From contig JALLLS010000004.1 of assembly GCA_025094145.1 (NCBI GenBank), positions 310,001 through 374,000 on the forward strand: a stretch of 64,000 nucleotides of DNA, given 5' to 3'. Shown in pieces: positions 1 through 12,109 of this stretch. The notes under the pieces were generated by a model. That model worked only from the letters and a program-made list of their open reading frames with translations. It ran no database searches and had not been told where the DNA came from. The translations under genes and the position numbers were made by a program. How positions within the stretch are numbered: the stretch's first letter is position 1; the number at the start of each line of letters is the position of its first letter. Source of the stretch: Spinellus fusiger. Its lineage: Eukaryota > Mucoromycota > Mucoromycetes > Mucorales > Phycomycetaceae.

Positions 1-223
1 GAGCGCTTCAAAGGATGTAAAGTCGGCAATAAGAAGAGCAGCAATATGCTTAATAAAGAGATTTATGTATAACAAAAAGAAAATAATAATAAACTCATTA
101 CAAAGGACAGAATGCTTATATACATGTATATATGCATACATATATGCATACATGCATACAAATGTAGCCTTCATTTTTATATGTTTCTCTGCAGATGTCG
201 AATGGTATATTAATGAGCAGTAT

Positions 224-370
224 GAATAATAACAATAATAACAATAATAATAACAACAATAATAACAATAATAATAACAATAATAATAACAATAATAATA
301 ACAATAATAATAACAATAATAATAACAATAATAATAACAATAATAATAATAGTAGTAATAGTAATAATAA
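224..370. repeat. (AAC/AAT)n microsatellite
   Basis: About 147 bp made almost only of AAT and AAC triplets, read directly. It opens spurious poly-Asn and poly-Leu frames on the two strands. It lies downstream of the stop codon of the membrane protein gene at 436-1569 (minus strand), probably in or beyond its 3' UTR. Confidence 0.95.
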
Positions 371-435
371 AGAGACAACTATATACTTATAATTTACATG
401 AAAAATAGAATAAAGGAATAGGTTATAAATATATA

Positions 436-1569
436 TCACAGGCGACCAGGAACATCATACATGAATGGCTCACTAGGGGTATAGGCTGGGGGTGGAATCT
501 CAGAAGAAGAGTGATGACAGTGAGGGCAGGGATCAGAAGAAGAGTGATGAGGAGAGTAGGGTAATGGCTTTCCACTACATTCGGTGTTTGTGCGTTCATG
601 TTGACACCCTTCGTGTTCGGTTGTTCTTTCGGTTATTACTGAAAGCTCTTTTGCAGGTGGTGCAGAGGGTACAAGGGCTGTTTGTGAAGTAAGTGAAATT
701 ATATGACGAGAGGGTGCATGTGAAATAGAGGTATAACTCATGTCCTGGTCTATTGTCATAAGAGCAGGTGCAGAGGGTATTGGAATCAAAGTAGTTATAT
801 CATCTCCACTGATATCAAAAGACTCAATGGGCATATTGCTAGAAGAGGTTCTAGGAAGGATTCTAGGAGGGATTCTAGGAGAATGGCCAGGAGAATGGCC
901 AGGAGGTGGAGTAGAATTCTGCTTAAATTGCTCGGGAAGTGTTGCTCCTGGCTCAGTTTTGGTTGTTTTACGTCGCTTATTTATTCGTATTTTTACAAGC
1001 ACTATAACTGCAGCTACAATTGTAACAAATCCAAAACCACCTACAAGTGAAAGAATAGTCACCATGCGACGAAGAGCTTGTTGATCTTCTTCTAATTGTT
1101 TTGTTAAGTTTTTGTTTTCATCATTGGGATCTTTCTCTTGCTGCCGGCTATCTTGCTGCCGGCTATCTTGTTGCTGGTGGGCATAGGTGTCACTATTGAT
1201 GTCGTGGTAGACCTTGTTGGGACTGGGGGTTTCTAGAATAATGATGGTGGTAATATCTACAATGATAGTAGTCACTTGGGTTTTTGAGGAAGAAGTGACG
1301 GTGGGTATGAGGGTAGGTATGAGAGAAGGTATGTTGAGACTAGAACTGCCTTTATCAGTATTATCTTCATTAAATCTTTTCTGTACTAGTCGATGTGTTG
1401 GTAGGTCATAGAATGTCGTTGTTTTACTGGCAAAGCTATTTGTACTTGGTGAGGGACATGAGACAATAGGAATGCTCTGTGCCATGGACATCATATGTGC
1501 ACACAATATAAAAAGAATACTAGGTAAATATAGTGATGCTATGTACTGTCGCATGAATAAACGCTGCAC
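436..1569 (-). CDS. Single-pass membrane protein with proline-rich tail and PPxY motif
   Basis: Unrecognised protein of 377 aa, no intron needed. Residues 1-31 are hydrophobic with a basic start and look like a signal peptide. A Ser/Thr-rich outer region with QQDSR repeats follows, then one transmembrane helix at about 170-193, directly followed by a basic stop-transfer stretch (KIRINKRRK). The cytoplasmic tail is proline-rich with repeated PGHSP/PRIPPR units and ends near the C-terminus with PPPAY, a PPxY motif of the kind bound by WW domains of Nedd4/Rsp5-type ubiquitin ligases. Type I topology suggests a surface sensor or adaptor; that role is inference. There are two further Met codons within the first 30 residues, so the exact start is open. 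A second protein of similar design, unrelated in sequence, lies at 10800-11387. Confidence 0.65.
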   Translation of the reverse strand: MQRLFMRQYIASLYLPSILFILCAHMMSMAQSIPIVSCPSPSTNSFASKTTTFYDLPTHRLVQKRFNEDNTDKGSSSLNIPSLIPTLIPTVTSSSKTQVTTIIVDITTIIILETPSPNKVYHDINSDTYAHQQQDSRQQDSRQQEKDPNDENKNLTKQLEEDQQALRRMVTILSLVGGFGFVTIVAAVIVLVKIRINKRRKTTKTEPGATLPEQFKQNSTPPPGHSPGHSPRIPPRILPRTSSSNMPIESFDISGDDITTLIPIPSAPALMTIDQDMSYTSISHAPSRHIISLTSQTALVPSAPPAKELSVITERTTEHEGCQHERTNTECSGKPLPYSPHHSSSDPCPHCHHSSSEIPPPAYTPSEPFMYDVPGRL

Positions 1570-4500
1570 ACAAATAAGTGTTGATCTGCACCCAAAGTGA
1601 AGGAAAAGAAAAGGGGGGAAGAGAAGGAGCGAAAGTATATGTCAATGGGTCAACAGCTTTATTTCTGCCCAGAACCGCCCAATCAAAACACTCCCCAAAG
1701 AATAGACAAGAAAAATTAGTGAGTTGTGACGCATTCTAAATTAGGATACTTTTATCAACGTGCACTATTCCAAAGAATGAAATGATGGATGTGGCCTCTA
1801 TTCTCCAAAGAAGTAAATTGAATCTCAGGTGTTGCATAGACATACGAATTCTGTCTGTGTTTATGTCATTAATATTCAATGTTTGACTCCAACAGCTATA
1901 GATGTATATTTGTGCATAGAGAATATTATAAAGTCAAAGGACTTTTAAATTCTCCGTAGATTTTATTGTAAGTCAAGTGTTGAATACAAAGAACATTCAC
2001 AAAATTGATTTGTACACAATAAAAAATAGACATGGAAAATAGACTTAAACTCAGGCTATTAAATAGATACGACAGTGATCAGCCAATAGAACACTCGACA
2101 CCAGTCACATTATCAGAAGAAAGTATAAATATACAAAAGAATGGCAGCTAGTAGATCACAACCATTGAGCTCGATCTCTTTTGTACGTCTGTTGGTGTGT
2201 ACACTATTCTTTATATATCCGAATCTGTATTTATAGGCATAGAGGTATAGGCGTAATTATCTCCAATCTAGAATGTACATTGATGGGCATAGAAGACTGC
2301 TCATGTCCATAATGCTATTGTAATTCTCACGCAGCTGGCTTCTATAGAAAATCAAGTCTTTTGTACATGTGATGGCTACTTAAATAACTACAATACGACT
2401 CTTTAGATTGGTGTACTAGGCAAAACAAAACAAAAATATAATAATAATTGTAATAATAATAATAATAAAAGACGTTTGAATGTGATAAATAAAGGTGAAT
2501 CTATCCTAATAGTTAAAGATAAAGACAGGTAGATTAATAACCACGGTCTATTCTTTGAAAGATGGGATTGTTTCCTATGACTTTGTTACTATTAATGGTA
2601 GTATTAATATTTGGTACTTGGAATCCAAAACACAAAAAGATACAAACAATGTACAAAGACAGAAAGTTAGTAACCAGTGTTCCTTATGAAAAAGAATCAG
2701 AATAAAAAAAAATTATAATGTTGGGCAAAGATAGATCTTGAGAGACTCTTAGGTCCCTTGAAGTAGAGCTACTGGTACAGTCGAACACAACAAAGAGATG
2801 GATGAGGGATGTAGGCCAGGTAATTAATTTTCTGATTCCTTAGTAGGCTTAATAATGGATCTTGCTGAATAATATCACCCTTCCTAGTAGGATGTATGTC
2901 TTGCACTGACAAGGATGGTGATACATAGGGTAACACTACAATACACTATACTTGAGAGGACTTTCCTATACAGACCGAATAATGGGCCTAAACCAACTGT
3001 ACCTCTTCAACTCTTTTCCTGAAGGTGCAGTAAAGAATCAAAGTTTATTAAGGAAGTATATGAAAGTTGGTTTTATATAGATCACTCATACATACAACCA
3101 AGGGGTTAGAACAATGACATAGGTTGTCTAGTTGCCTTGGAGCCATGTCTGGTTATCTCACATATTGGTTCTTTCCAAACGATTTGTGTATTAGACTTTA
3201 TTTAGGCATTCAATTTCAGGTTTGCGTATAACATGAAAATAAAAAAAAAATAAAAAAAACCTTTACAATCTCATTGTTTTTTTTTTACCAATTTTCGATA
3301 GATGCTTAGCTCTTGAACTGACGCTTTAGTATATTGTACTATAAATAAAATTTGATCTTTGGTAAAAACAGTAAGATTATAGAAAGCTTTTCTTTAATTT
3401 CATGTTATACCCAAAAAAAATATCAGATGCACAAATCGTTTAGAAAAAAACTAATGGTTTAGATAGTTTTTACAAGAAAACTTAACTTGAAGGCTTATTT
3501 AAAAAAGAAAAAAGAAAAGAAAATACTATTGGCACAACAACCATTGGACCAGAAAAGAAAGAGAACACAAATTTTAATTAGATTGGCAGCCTACTTTAAT
3601 AATATTTTCAGATACAATTGATTCGATTTGAATATTCTCTAGTTCATTATAATTGGTATATTATTATCATGTATATTTCTAATAAATTAGTAAATTGATT
3701 TGATAGAATAGTTAATACTTTTATTGTTTTTTTTAGTTTGGCATGTACATTTGCATTGTAAGAAAAAGGGCAGAAAACTGTATTACTGGAACATCGAAAG
3801 ACATACTGGCTTTAAAGCGGTATTATTACATTCTTAATAAGGAGAATCCAATAAATTACTTTGCTTAGAAGCTGAGATATTAAAGGAGACGTGGTATCTC
3901 TTGGAATGATATACATACCAAATCCAAACTTTGTGAAATAGTCATTGTCTGATCATAAAGCTGCTTGCTAAACCAATTGATTAGATGAAGAGTTCCAGTA
4001 CTATAATTATTGCTGTTGAAAAGTATACATCACAAGGACGATGCATAGAATAGTGGTGACATGCTTTAATAGAATACCACTCGAGTGAGAAGAATTAATA
4101 TAATAAACATATGGAGAATATGAGGTCCATTACTTATGGCTAGTCATAGAAAGGCAAGAAATAAAATTGATAAATACACATCTTAGATAAGAAATAGGGT
4201 GTAAGAGCACGGGTTTAAGTATAAGAATGAAAGATCCAGAAAATAAAAAAGATTGACTGCCCCGATCTATCGCAATTAACAGCACTATACTCTATATCTC
4301 TATAGGAGTTTTGTGTATCTTCATTGACACATCTATGTATAATTGTGTAAATATAACTCTACTATTCTTTTAATTGAAAATAGACCTTGTTCATCTGACA
4401 AAGAATACTTTTATCATACCTGTAGTGATAGGCAGAGTATTACTTCTGTAGCTGATAATCAATGAATTGAGGTTTGTAAAGGTGATTCACAGAAAGTGTT

Positions 4501-6417
4501 TCTTTCTTTAAAAGCTCTTTTACAAAATAATAAAATATAATAAACATCAACATTTTACTAGTGATATTTATAACAGTATGAGCTTGACCCATGTGTATTT
4601 GTATTCCAATAAATTATCGATTTTCTTTTTAACTGGGTAATAAGTCTTTCTTTTAAAAATATACCGGCCTAAATAAAGACATTGTGATTCTTAATTGTGC
4701 TTTTTTTTTAAAAGGCAGTTGCTATAGGTACATCTCATCTCATTACTATAACTTCATGTATTCCTTAGTGGAATTTATAGAACCTCCAGAAAATAAAGAG
4801 GTGAGTATTTTATAATAATAAAAAGTGTATTACTATCCAAATATCTAATACTTTATTGCACCACCATAGGTATGAATGACAGCCTGGTGTCCCCGCCTCA
4901 TGTTGGTAATATGTGGGTGTCTGTACTCTTTGGGAAATATCTCTCATTACAACATATAGTGGCAGCCTCTATCTCTCAGTGACTAGTGTACACACTCTTC
5001 CAAGTATACACACATTTCTTCGTTTGAAAAAAAAATCTCAATTGGATGGAAATGCAACTTGTAGGGAACCAGTAAGATAGATGGTAAGATTCAGGGCAAT
5101 ACATTAAGATATTCTTAGTTTCGGAGTCTGTACTGTACTTCACTGTGTTTATTCATTCAGCATCTACACTACTAGAACTATCTCATAACATGCCATTAAT
5201 ACTATTCAGCCTCAAATAAATTTAGATAATCTTTTAGAATATTTAGTTCTAATTTAACTACCGTTAAAATACTGTTATGGAACCATGTAATCTCACATTA
5301 AGACATAAGATAAAAGCATAAATCACTCTTGTTTATGAGTCTAAGGGTACTCAAAAATCCATTTAAGTATTTTTCTGTGTGTGTGTCTCGGCCACGAGAA
5401 GTCTCTCTTCTGCCCTATAACTGTAAAAGCCGTTTTGAATTATAGTTAGGTTCATTGAGATAACATAAATCTCTGCTGCTATCTTCTTGTAGAATGTAGT
5501 TTTTGCCTGTTTTGGCTCACTGTGTATCTCCCTGAAGATAACTAAGACATCTATAATTTTATTGATATTTGACTTTCAGAGATAAAGGTGTTTTCAGAAG
5601 TATCTCTTCCATGATAATGCCTTAAGATCCTGCCAACAGTAGAGTAAATCTTATTCAACACACATATGTTGTCAGAAATAAATATGTTGCTTACTAAGGC
5701 TTGTTAACAATAATAGAGTGGATCTCAGTGCTAGTATTCTTTATCTTCATTTTATTAGTTCTCGTAAATGTCCAAGCGAATAAAGATAAGAAAGGAATAA
5801 AACAGAATAGTATGGCAATAAAGAATAATAAGCATGGCTACATATATTGAAATATTTGACATCATTATTGTCTTGATGTAAACTACAGAAATAGTTTAAA
5901 GATTTATTATTATTATTTTCATCATTTAGGCCGAGTCAATAGTTCTATCAGAAGGCATAGGATATTACATGTCACACCATAATGAAGCCTTGATAAGCTA
6001 GCTATCATGAAAAATTTGACAGAGGTGACAGTAAAAATGGTAAAAATGAAAGAGATTCTTATGGCTACAAATATCATTGCTTAAATAATTTTGCTAGAAA
6101 AGAATAAATAATTTTGCAAGTCATGACAACTAATCTATACAGTAAGAATGGTTAAATCACAATAATGTTTTTATGACTATTATCTTTAAGAAAATAATAA
6201 AACAGAATAGTCAAAAGATTCTTGAACTTCATTTCAACAAAGAAACTTTTCTATTAATTCAAACAATCAAAATAACATTTAAACCCATATTGTATGAATT
6301 TACACTATCTAAAGACCAATCACCTTGTATTTGTATTTGTATATTGAGCATTGAGGCTTCAATTAAAGTGTTGGATTTTAGTTGTATTCATAGTAGATGG
6401 GTGATTAGAAAAATCTC
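1570..6417. other. Long intergenic region, no gene recognised
   Basis: About 4.8 kb of AT-rich sequence without a convincing coding frame or RNA gene. The one point of note is at 2081-2236: a CCAAT sequence, a TATA-like AGTATAAATA at about 2121-2130, and a short frame at 2141-2236 (31 codons, hydrophobic). It might be the first exon of something or chance. Short A/T runs occur at 3240-3290. Nothing else is seen. Confidence 0.5.
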
Positions 6418-8108
6418 TAAAAGGAAATAGTCGAAATACAATTGTTTAAGAAACGACACATCGATTTGAGGTGTGAAAATAAAGTGAGATGTATTCATGT
6501 TAGTTTTTAAATAAAGATTATTATTATGATCTACCTGTAAATATCTAAATCCCGGAAGAAACCACTTTCGATGTGGCGATATAGTAAAATATGAATGCAC
6601 CAAAGAATATCTATGCTTCTCGACAAAAAAGAGCTGGTCTGTGGTGAGCCTTTTAAACCTCTTCTGTGGCCATATAGATATTCTTTAATGCATTCACATC
6701 TCTGTTCCAAACAATTTCACAACCTTGGTAAGCGTGAATACTGTTGAAATTTATAAATACCTCGGTGAGGTTATGTGTGCTACAAGTGTGGCAGATCTTG
6801 AGAACAAAAAAGAAAACAAAATAACTGTTAGAAGAGCTTTTCATATTAGGTGAGAAGTCAATCATGTTTACCCACGATGTTTGAAACTCGTCAACATCAA
6901 CCACAAGAAGATCTCCATCTTTTTGTCTCTTTTTCAATGATTGATATAAAATTCTTGTCAAACCAACACGACGGCCTTTAAATTTGGCAGCATCTTTTAC
7001 CTTTATTCTTGTGCCATAAGCAACAACTGGCAGTTTGGTAGGATCATACTCCAATCTTTTTAGGTGCCAATAACCCTTCTCACTAATAAAAGAGTAAAAA
7101 TAATTAGTTCAAAATGTATCAACGTACTCTCTATGTATGTGTGTAATATTACCCTTGCACTGGTACCTTCTTCTTGCCTTTGCCTTTGTAACAGATTCAC
7201 TGGGTTTATTAAAATAAAATAATATACAATAGAAACTGACTAACATATCAGACATAATAAACATATACTCACTAGATCACAACTATTGGTTTATATGCCA
7301 GACAAAGGTAAACAAAATAAAGAGGGTAGAAGTTATGAAGAACAACAGACAGTGTGTTTGACATGTTTCTATATCCAAGCAGAAGAGAACAAATTGAAAT
7401 TTCACAATTCATTTGCTTAATCAGAACTACCAAAGTAATGCAGACTACAACAACATTCTAGAAAGAAAAGAATTGCTTAAAGAACAGTTGCCTAGTTACC
7501 CGTTGTGATCAAATCGTGTGTTGTGTTCCTGTTCATGTACCCTCTTTGATTTCCCTAGACCAGCCTTAAGAGGTCCTGTGTGTTTCTTGTCTCATAGCAA
7601 CATAGTATTTTTGGGATATAAAAGGAAATACATGAACAATGAAATTATGTTATTTCTTTGGTTGGCTAATGTGTTTGAAAAGAACCTTTTAACTGTCTGT
7701 CTGTTTTAGCATTGACTATTGACTGTGTATTTAAACACTAAAAGTTGGATAAAAGGAAGAAGTGAACTTGACATTGCAACTCAATCACTGCATTTATTCT
7801 CTTAACATAATTTTTATCTTTAAGCCCATAGTATTTGCAATATAACACTGCTTAAGAAAGATTTATTACAGAACTTATAAAGTTAACTAGTGGTTATTGT
7901 CCATAAAATAGAACCAAACTTACTTGTGTTGAGAACAGTGTATTCATTTATTGACTCAATATTAATAACCACCTCAACTATCTCGTTGTAGCTGGTATTA
8001 ACAATAATACTTAATGATAACTAATTATTATTTTAAATACTGTCTTTTAGGTCCAAGGCAAATAGAGTGTGAATTGTTTGACGTGAGTTTTATGAGTGGA
8101 GACTAGTA
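6418..8108 (-). mobile_element. Fanzor-linked repeat, copy A (decayed)
   Basis: This stretch is homologous, as inverted sequence, to 59784-62821. Shared segments include the Fanzor C-terminal frame (6653-7075), an upstream exon-like piece (about 7150-7210), the 7440-7570 block and the 7590-8100 block with short conserved reading frames. Compared with the copy at 60-62 kb it lacks about 0.7 kb (the 61036-61725 part). A Tc1 element abuts its distal end at 8109, and I could not find the rest of the repeat beyond that insertion. Boundaries come from where similarity to the other copy fades, so they are good to roughly 20 bp. Confidence 0.65.
6653..7075 (-). pseudogene. Fanzor/TnpB-like C-terminal fragment
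   Basis: Encodes the C-terminal third of a Fanzor-type protein, the eukaryotic relatives of TnpB RNA-guided nucleases. The frame begins at a possible splice acceptor before GYWHLKRLEYDP. Family hallmarks seen: the VDVDEFQTS block, one zinc-ribbon pair (CHTC) with the second pair damaged (YQGC), and WNRDVNALKNIY, the RuvC-III motif whose Asp is catalytic. It then stops normally. The RuvC-I and RuvC-II portions were not found upstream, so it cannot make an active nuclease. An upstream exon-like piece near 7150-7210 is shared with the second copy at 62 kb. The family call rests on motif recognition only. Confidence 0.7.
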
Positions 8109-8110
8109 TA

Positions 8111-9459
8111 CAGTCACACCCAATTGAATTTAATACTTGCCTAAATTTTAATAAAATAATACTTTTATCTTTGCATAGAACTCTTCTTCTTTTCAAATAG
8201 TGTAAAACCTACACACTATGTAAGATAGATATTAAGAAAATCACACTTGTGGAGAATAGGATAGGGCAGGAGATAGAAGATTGTGGGGCATTTATTACAT
8301 ATTGAAGGCTGGATTAAAATTGACTGTCACTATAAACGTAGTTGAGATGAAAAAGCCCACAGTTCAAAATAGTATCAGAAACATCAAAGTTAGTGGGTCC
8401 TCACTGCGTTTAAAGAGTCATGGAAAACATAAAAGAAAATTGAATGGGAGGGACCTCAGACACCTAGAAAAGGTCATTAGAGAGGACCCATTTACCTCAT
8501 ATAATGAACTGAAATTAGAAATGTTGAAGATTCAGGTTGATGTACGTAGAAACACCATTATCAGTTACTGCAATTAGTTAGGGTTCGGATCTTTTTATGT
8601 AGATCACAAGTCAGATTTAGCTGTAAAATACAATGAGAAAATGCTTTGTTAGGCTAAAGAACATGTCAATTGGACGAACGACCAGTGGAGAGGTGTTATT
8701 TAGTCTGGTGAGTCCAGGTACACCGTGAAAAGAAACAATAGTGGTGTGTGTGTCATCATAAAAGCTGGAGAAAGGTATGATCTTAATCCTATTGTTTTAA
8801 CAACGAAGTTTGTTGGCGGTGGGGTCATGCTTCGGAACTGTTTTTGGGCGGGCGGATTTGGGCCTTTGGTCTTTGTTGATAGCACTGTAAACCAAGACGA
8901 ATATATCAATATTTTGGGTGATGATTTTCATCCTTGGTTCATGGAATTGTATCAGAAAGAGAACAGTGAGTTTCTGTTAAAAGAATATGGTGCTAGCTGT
9001 CATACTGGGGCCTATTCCAGATGGTGGAAAGAGACGCATCAAATTAGGGGCTTTGAGTACTGGCCCGCACAAAGTCCTGACTTGAACCCAATTGAACATG
9101 TCTGACACACCTTGGAAAGACGAATTGAGGAAAGAAGAGTATCTATTACCAATGTTGAATACTTTAATACTATACTTGCAGATGAGTGGGAGAGGGTTGG
9201 TGTTGAACTTGCACAACAATTAGTTCTGAGTAGGACAGATAGATGCCAGGCTGTCATTGATGCCAAAAGAGGCCATACAAAATATTAATTATATTATTAT
9301 TATATTATTTTCTATAATTAAATATGTCGAGCTTTGTTTTGTGAAAGTTTGAAGCCTCTATATCAAATGTAAAGTGTTTTTATTTAATGTTGAATATATC
9401 CTAAATATTTCGTCCTGAAATTTATTTTCAAAAGTATTAAATTCAATTGGGTGTAACTG
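8111..9459 (+). mobile_element. Tc1/mariner element with complete ends
   Basis: A 1349-bp element with terminal inverted repeats of about 27 bp that begin CAGT(C/T)ACACCC, and TA dinucleotides on both sides (8109-8110 and 9460-9461), the target duplication of this superfamily. Length, ends and TA sites all fit Tc1. The transposase frame inside is inactivated (next entry). A much older copy of the same family lies at 37442-38718. The element sits at the edge of Fanzor-linked repeat A, so it inserted after that repeat was in place. Confidence 0.9.
8281..9288 (+). pseudogene. Tc1-like transposase, inactivated
   Basis: One reading frame runs from about 8281 to a natural TAA at 9286-9288, interrupted by four stop codons (8575, 8650, 8701, 9103) and no frameshift. 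Recognisable parts: the HTH-like N-terminal region, the SGESRYTV block (family SDESRF, first catalytic Asp changed to Gly), the KEYGASCHT block (family QDNASCHT, second Asp changed to Tyr), WPAQSPDLNPIEHV with the last acidic residue kept, and the ending QAVIDAKRGHTKY. Two of three DDE residues are therefore lost as well as the frame. The protein cannot catalyse transposition, although its ends could in principle be used by an active relative. Confidence 0.88.
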
Positions 9460-9461
9460 TA

Positions 9462-9945
9462 TGTATTAGTCCATGTCTTTTAGTATAAATTTATTTATGC
9501 TATCTATAGTCTTAATATCTAATAATGACTTTATTCCTCTTTCTAGTGTGATTGTCACAAATGCATTTGTTGAATGACCTTTTATTAATTGTAACTTAGT
9601 ACACATTTTATTATGCTTTTTGTATCATCTTCTATCATTGTTTCATAACAAAATCCTTCTTTCTACCTTTCTAGATTGTCCTATATAGAATGGCTCATTT
9701 GCTCCTTACATCACAAATATAGACACAAAGAAGACTATCAAATATACTAGTTTATTGAATATCCACGACTTATCTTTTTGATTGAATCCTTTAATGAGCC
9801 TGAGATGATATATAAATAATTTTCTCTTAATAGCCTATACCCCTAAAGCCTATTTACTTTTCCTTCATAGAGACTATATTGAAAAGGGGAAGAACGCTAA
9901 GAAACTGAAATTAAAAATAGTATCCTTACTTAAAAACAAAACTAC
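9462..9945. other. Intergenic, nothing recognised
   Basis: AT-rich sequence between the Tc1 element and the palindrome. No coding frame, RNA gene or repeat with a counterpart elsewhere in the window is seen. Confidence 0.5.
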
Positions 9946-10260
9946 ACACTCTCTTCACAAATTAGTGTCGTACTTCTCTAGAAAGAAAGAAAAAAGAGTG
10001 GGACTTAAGAAAACCGCCCTGTAATTTCAAGAATTATTGTTCACTCATATTATATATATTCATAAATACAGTTGACCCTTTTCTTTATTATTATTAAGTA
10101 AAATCTATCCAAATGTCCTGTTCAGCATTATGTGTAATCATTGTTCATTGACGTTAACTCCAATTTTAGTAATACTGTGCCTTGTAGTACATCTAATGGG
10201 TGTCCGTACCTTATACACCCCGTTTCCGGAAACACTCTGCACCTTTCTCATAGAATAGAT
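9946..10260 (+). repeat. Left arm of a 790-bp palindrome
   Basis: A 315-bp sequence whose reverse complement is at 10421-10735. By eye the arms differ at one position (CTCTGC versus CTTTGC as read on the plus strand of the left arm). A 160-bp unique spacer lies between. No transposase frame and no clear target duplication at the outer ends. Confidence 0.95.
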
Positions 10261-10420
10261 CATACACACAAAGAAGATAAATATAAAGAATGTAAAATCC
10301 ATTGAGAGGATCCTCAAGGGTTCTTGCCAACATTTAGATTTTAAACTGAATATCTGTTTAAATAAAGAGTCTTTATAAAACATTAAACCACTATGTAGTC
10401 AGAAAGTATGAGACTATGCA

Positions 10421-10735
10421 ATCTATTCTATGAGAAAGGTGCAAAGTGTTTCCGGAAACGGGGTGTATAAGGTACGGACACCCATTAGATGTACTACAAG
10501 GCACAGTATTACTAAAATTGGAGTTAACGTCAATGAACAATGATTACACATAATGCTGAACAGGACATTTGGATAGATTTTACTTAATAATAATAAAGAA
10601 AAGGGTCAACTGTATTTATGAATATATATAATATGAGTGAACAATAATTCTTGAAATTACAGGGCGGTTTTCTTAAGTCCCACTCTTTTTTCTTTCTTTC
10701 TAGAGAAGTACGACACTAATTTGTGAAGAGAGTGT
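10421..10735 (-). repeat. Right arm of a 790-bp palindrome
   Basis: Inverted copy of 9946-10260, same length, one mismatch noticed. Transcription through both arms would give a long hairpin RNA. It could be a foldback-type transposon, a MITE or a recent inverted duplication; the sequence does not decide. Confidence 0.95.
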
Positions 10736-10799
10736 ACATTAAGAAAGCTATTTTACTTTCTGGAGCCAAAGAATCATTTGAAACACACCAACTTCCTAA

Positions 10800-11387
10800 T
10801 CAGAAATAAACTCGTGTCTTGCTTCGTAAAGTGGTTTCTCCATTCACCACACAAAGTTGATTCTGCGGTGTCTCATCTAATGAACCAGGGAAGCCCACCC
10901 ATTGGACAGAGGCTACTGATTTGCGGCCGAGGGAGGCTGCAGCTGTCTTCCATGATCCATTGCCTCCCCGTAGACTGTGAATGATCTTTTTCTTGTGCTT
11001 TTTCTTGTGGGTAGATATCTGCTTTTTATTATCTAGTGATGCAGCCGTTACTGCCGTCAACTCATCCAACATGGTGCGTCCTTTTGCATTGTCTAGTATT
11101 GGTAAAGAAGAGGGGGGTTGTTTGGGTGTTTGGGTGGGTGAAGAAGGAGTATTGACTTGAAACCCTGTCTCGGTGTCTTTTTGTTGGTGCTTTCGTGTAC
11201 GGCAAACATAGATAAAAATTACAATGCTGACAAGGACCACCAATACAACAACACCTAAAATGATGCCTAGGAGTGTTTTGGGGGGCATGTCATCTAGGCC
11301 GTAGACACCGCTGATACAATGGTAAAGCATACTATAGTGTATAAGTCTTTGATTCTTCCATCTACGTACGTCTAGACTGGAATACAT
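10800..11387 (-). CDS. Single-pass membrane protein, unknown
   Basis: Unrecognised protein of up to 195 aa. One strong transmembrane helix at about residues 38-62 (LLGIILGVVVLVVLVSIVIF) is followed by a basic stop-transfer sequence (CRTRKH) and a Ser/Pro/Thr-rich, later Lys-rich cytoplasmic tail. The short segment before the helix has no signal peptide, and splice-acceptor-like AG sites lie just upstream of it (for example before the codons for GVYGLDDMPPK), so the true 5' end may be in an unfound upstream exon. The design (one helix, proline-rich tail) resembles the protein at 436-1569. Function cannot be inferred. Confidence 0.55.
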   Translation of the reverse strand: MYSSLDVRRWKNQRLIHYSMLYHCISGVYGLDDMPPKTLLGIILGVVVLVVLVSIVIFIYVCRTRKHQQKDTETGFQVNTPSSPTQTPKQPPSSLPILDNAKGRTMLDELTAVTAASLDNKKQISTHKKKHKKKIIHSLRGGNGSWKTAAASLGRKSVASVQWVGFPGSLDETPQNQLCVVNGETTLRSKTRVYF

Positions 11388-11666
11388 TCCGTCTTGTGAA
11401 CATCAAAAGAAGAAAAAGATCTCCTTAACAGAAAGGAAAATAAATAGCATGTCCATTACAGTGCCCCTATTCAAATGGTAACACAACTTGCTTACAAGTT
11501 AAGACTTAATTTTTTTGTTACTTCTGCAGAGATTGTGATTTTGTGAGCTTTTTTTTTTTTGCTCAGCGGGTTCGTTCTCATCTCACCCTTGTCTGTGCGT
11601 ATGGATTATATTTATTATGACAAATGTACAGGTGAATTTTTGTGGATTTTAGGGGAGAAATGAAAG

Positions 11667-12109
11667 TTACTCTTCATCAGCCTCTTCTTCATTAACAATA
11701 TTGAAGTACTTCAATTCAAAGGTGTGCTTGTCAGTGGCAATAACACGAAGCCAGTCACGGATTTGATTCTTTTTCAGGAACTTCTTGGTAAGGTATTTGA
11801 GGTAACGCTTGGAGAAGGCAATAGTAGTAATAACAGTGATTTTGTTATCAGTATCACGAGCAATGATGACGGCATCTGTCAAGTTGTTGGTGCGGCCCTC
11901 AACTTTAATACGGTCATGGAGATATTTTTCCTGTTTCATAAAGAATGAATATCTTCTCAGCACAGACACATAGACACAAACTAATTGTGGTGGCTATAGA
12001 CACTTACAAAGGCAGCAGCATCAAAAATCTTGTCATTGGCAGGACCTGAACAGTCAATAATAAACTTGGATTTCTTTACAGCAACAGAAGTAGCTTTGAC
12101 AGGTGCCAT
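11667..12109 (-). CDS. RPL22: 60S ribosomal protein eL22
   Basis: Structural protein of the large cytosolic ribosomal subunit. Two exons: 12008-12109 and 11667-11930, joined by a 77-nt GT-AG intron in phase 0, giving 121 aa, the usual family length. Recognisable features: a Lys-rich start (MAPVKATSVAVKKSKF), the AAAFEKYLHDRIKVEGR block spanning the junction, the strongly conserved PFSKRYLKYLTKK-type segment (here AFSKRYLKYLTKK), the NQIRDWLRV segment, and an acidic C-terminus (NEEEADEE). The start is fixed by the match of the N-terminus to eL22 proteins. A pyrimidine-rich tract on the minus strand lies just upstream of the ATG, as is common for fungal ribosomal protein genes. Confidence 0.96.

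Noticed and set aside
116..439. Poly-Leu and poly-Asn proteins over the AAC/AAT tract
   Set aside because: Pure microsatellite translation on both strands, with no flanking coding signal.
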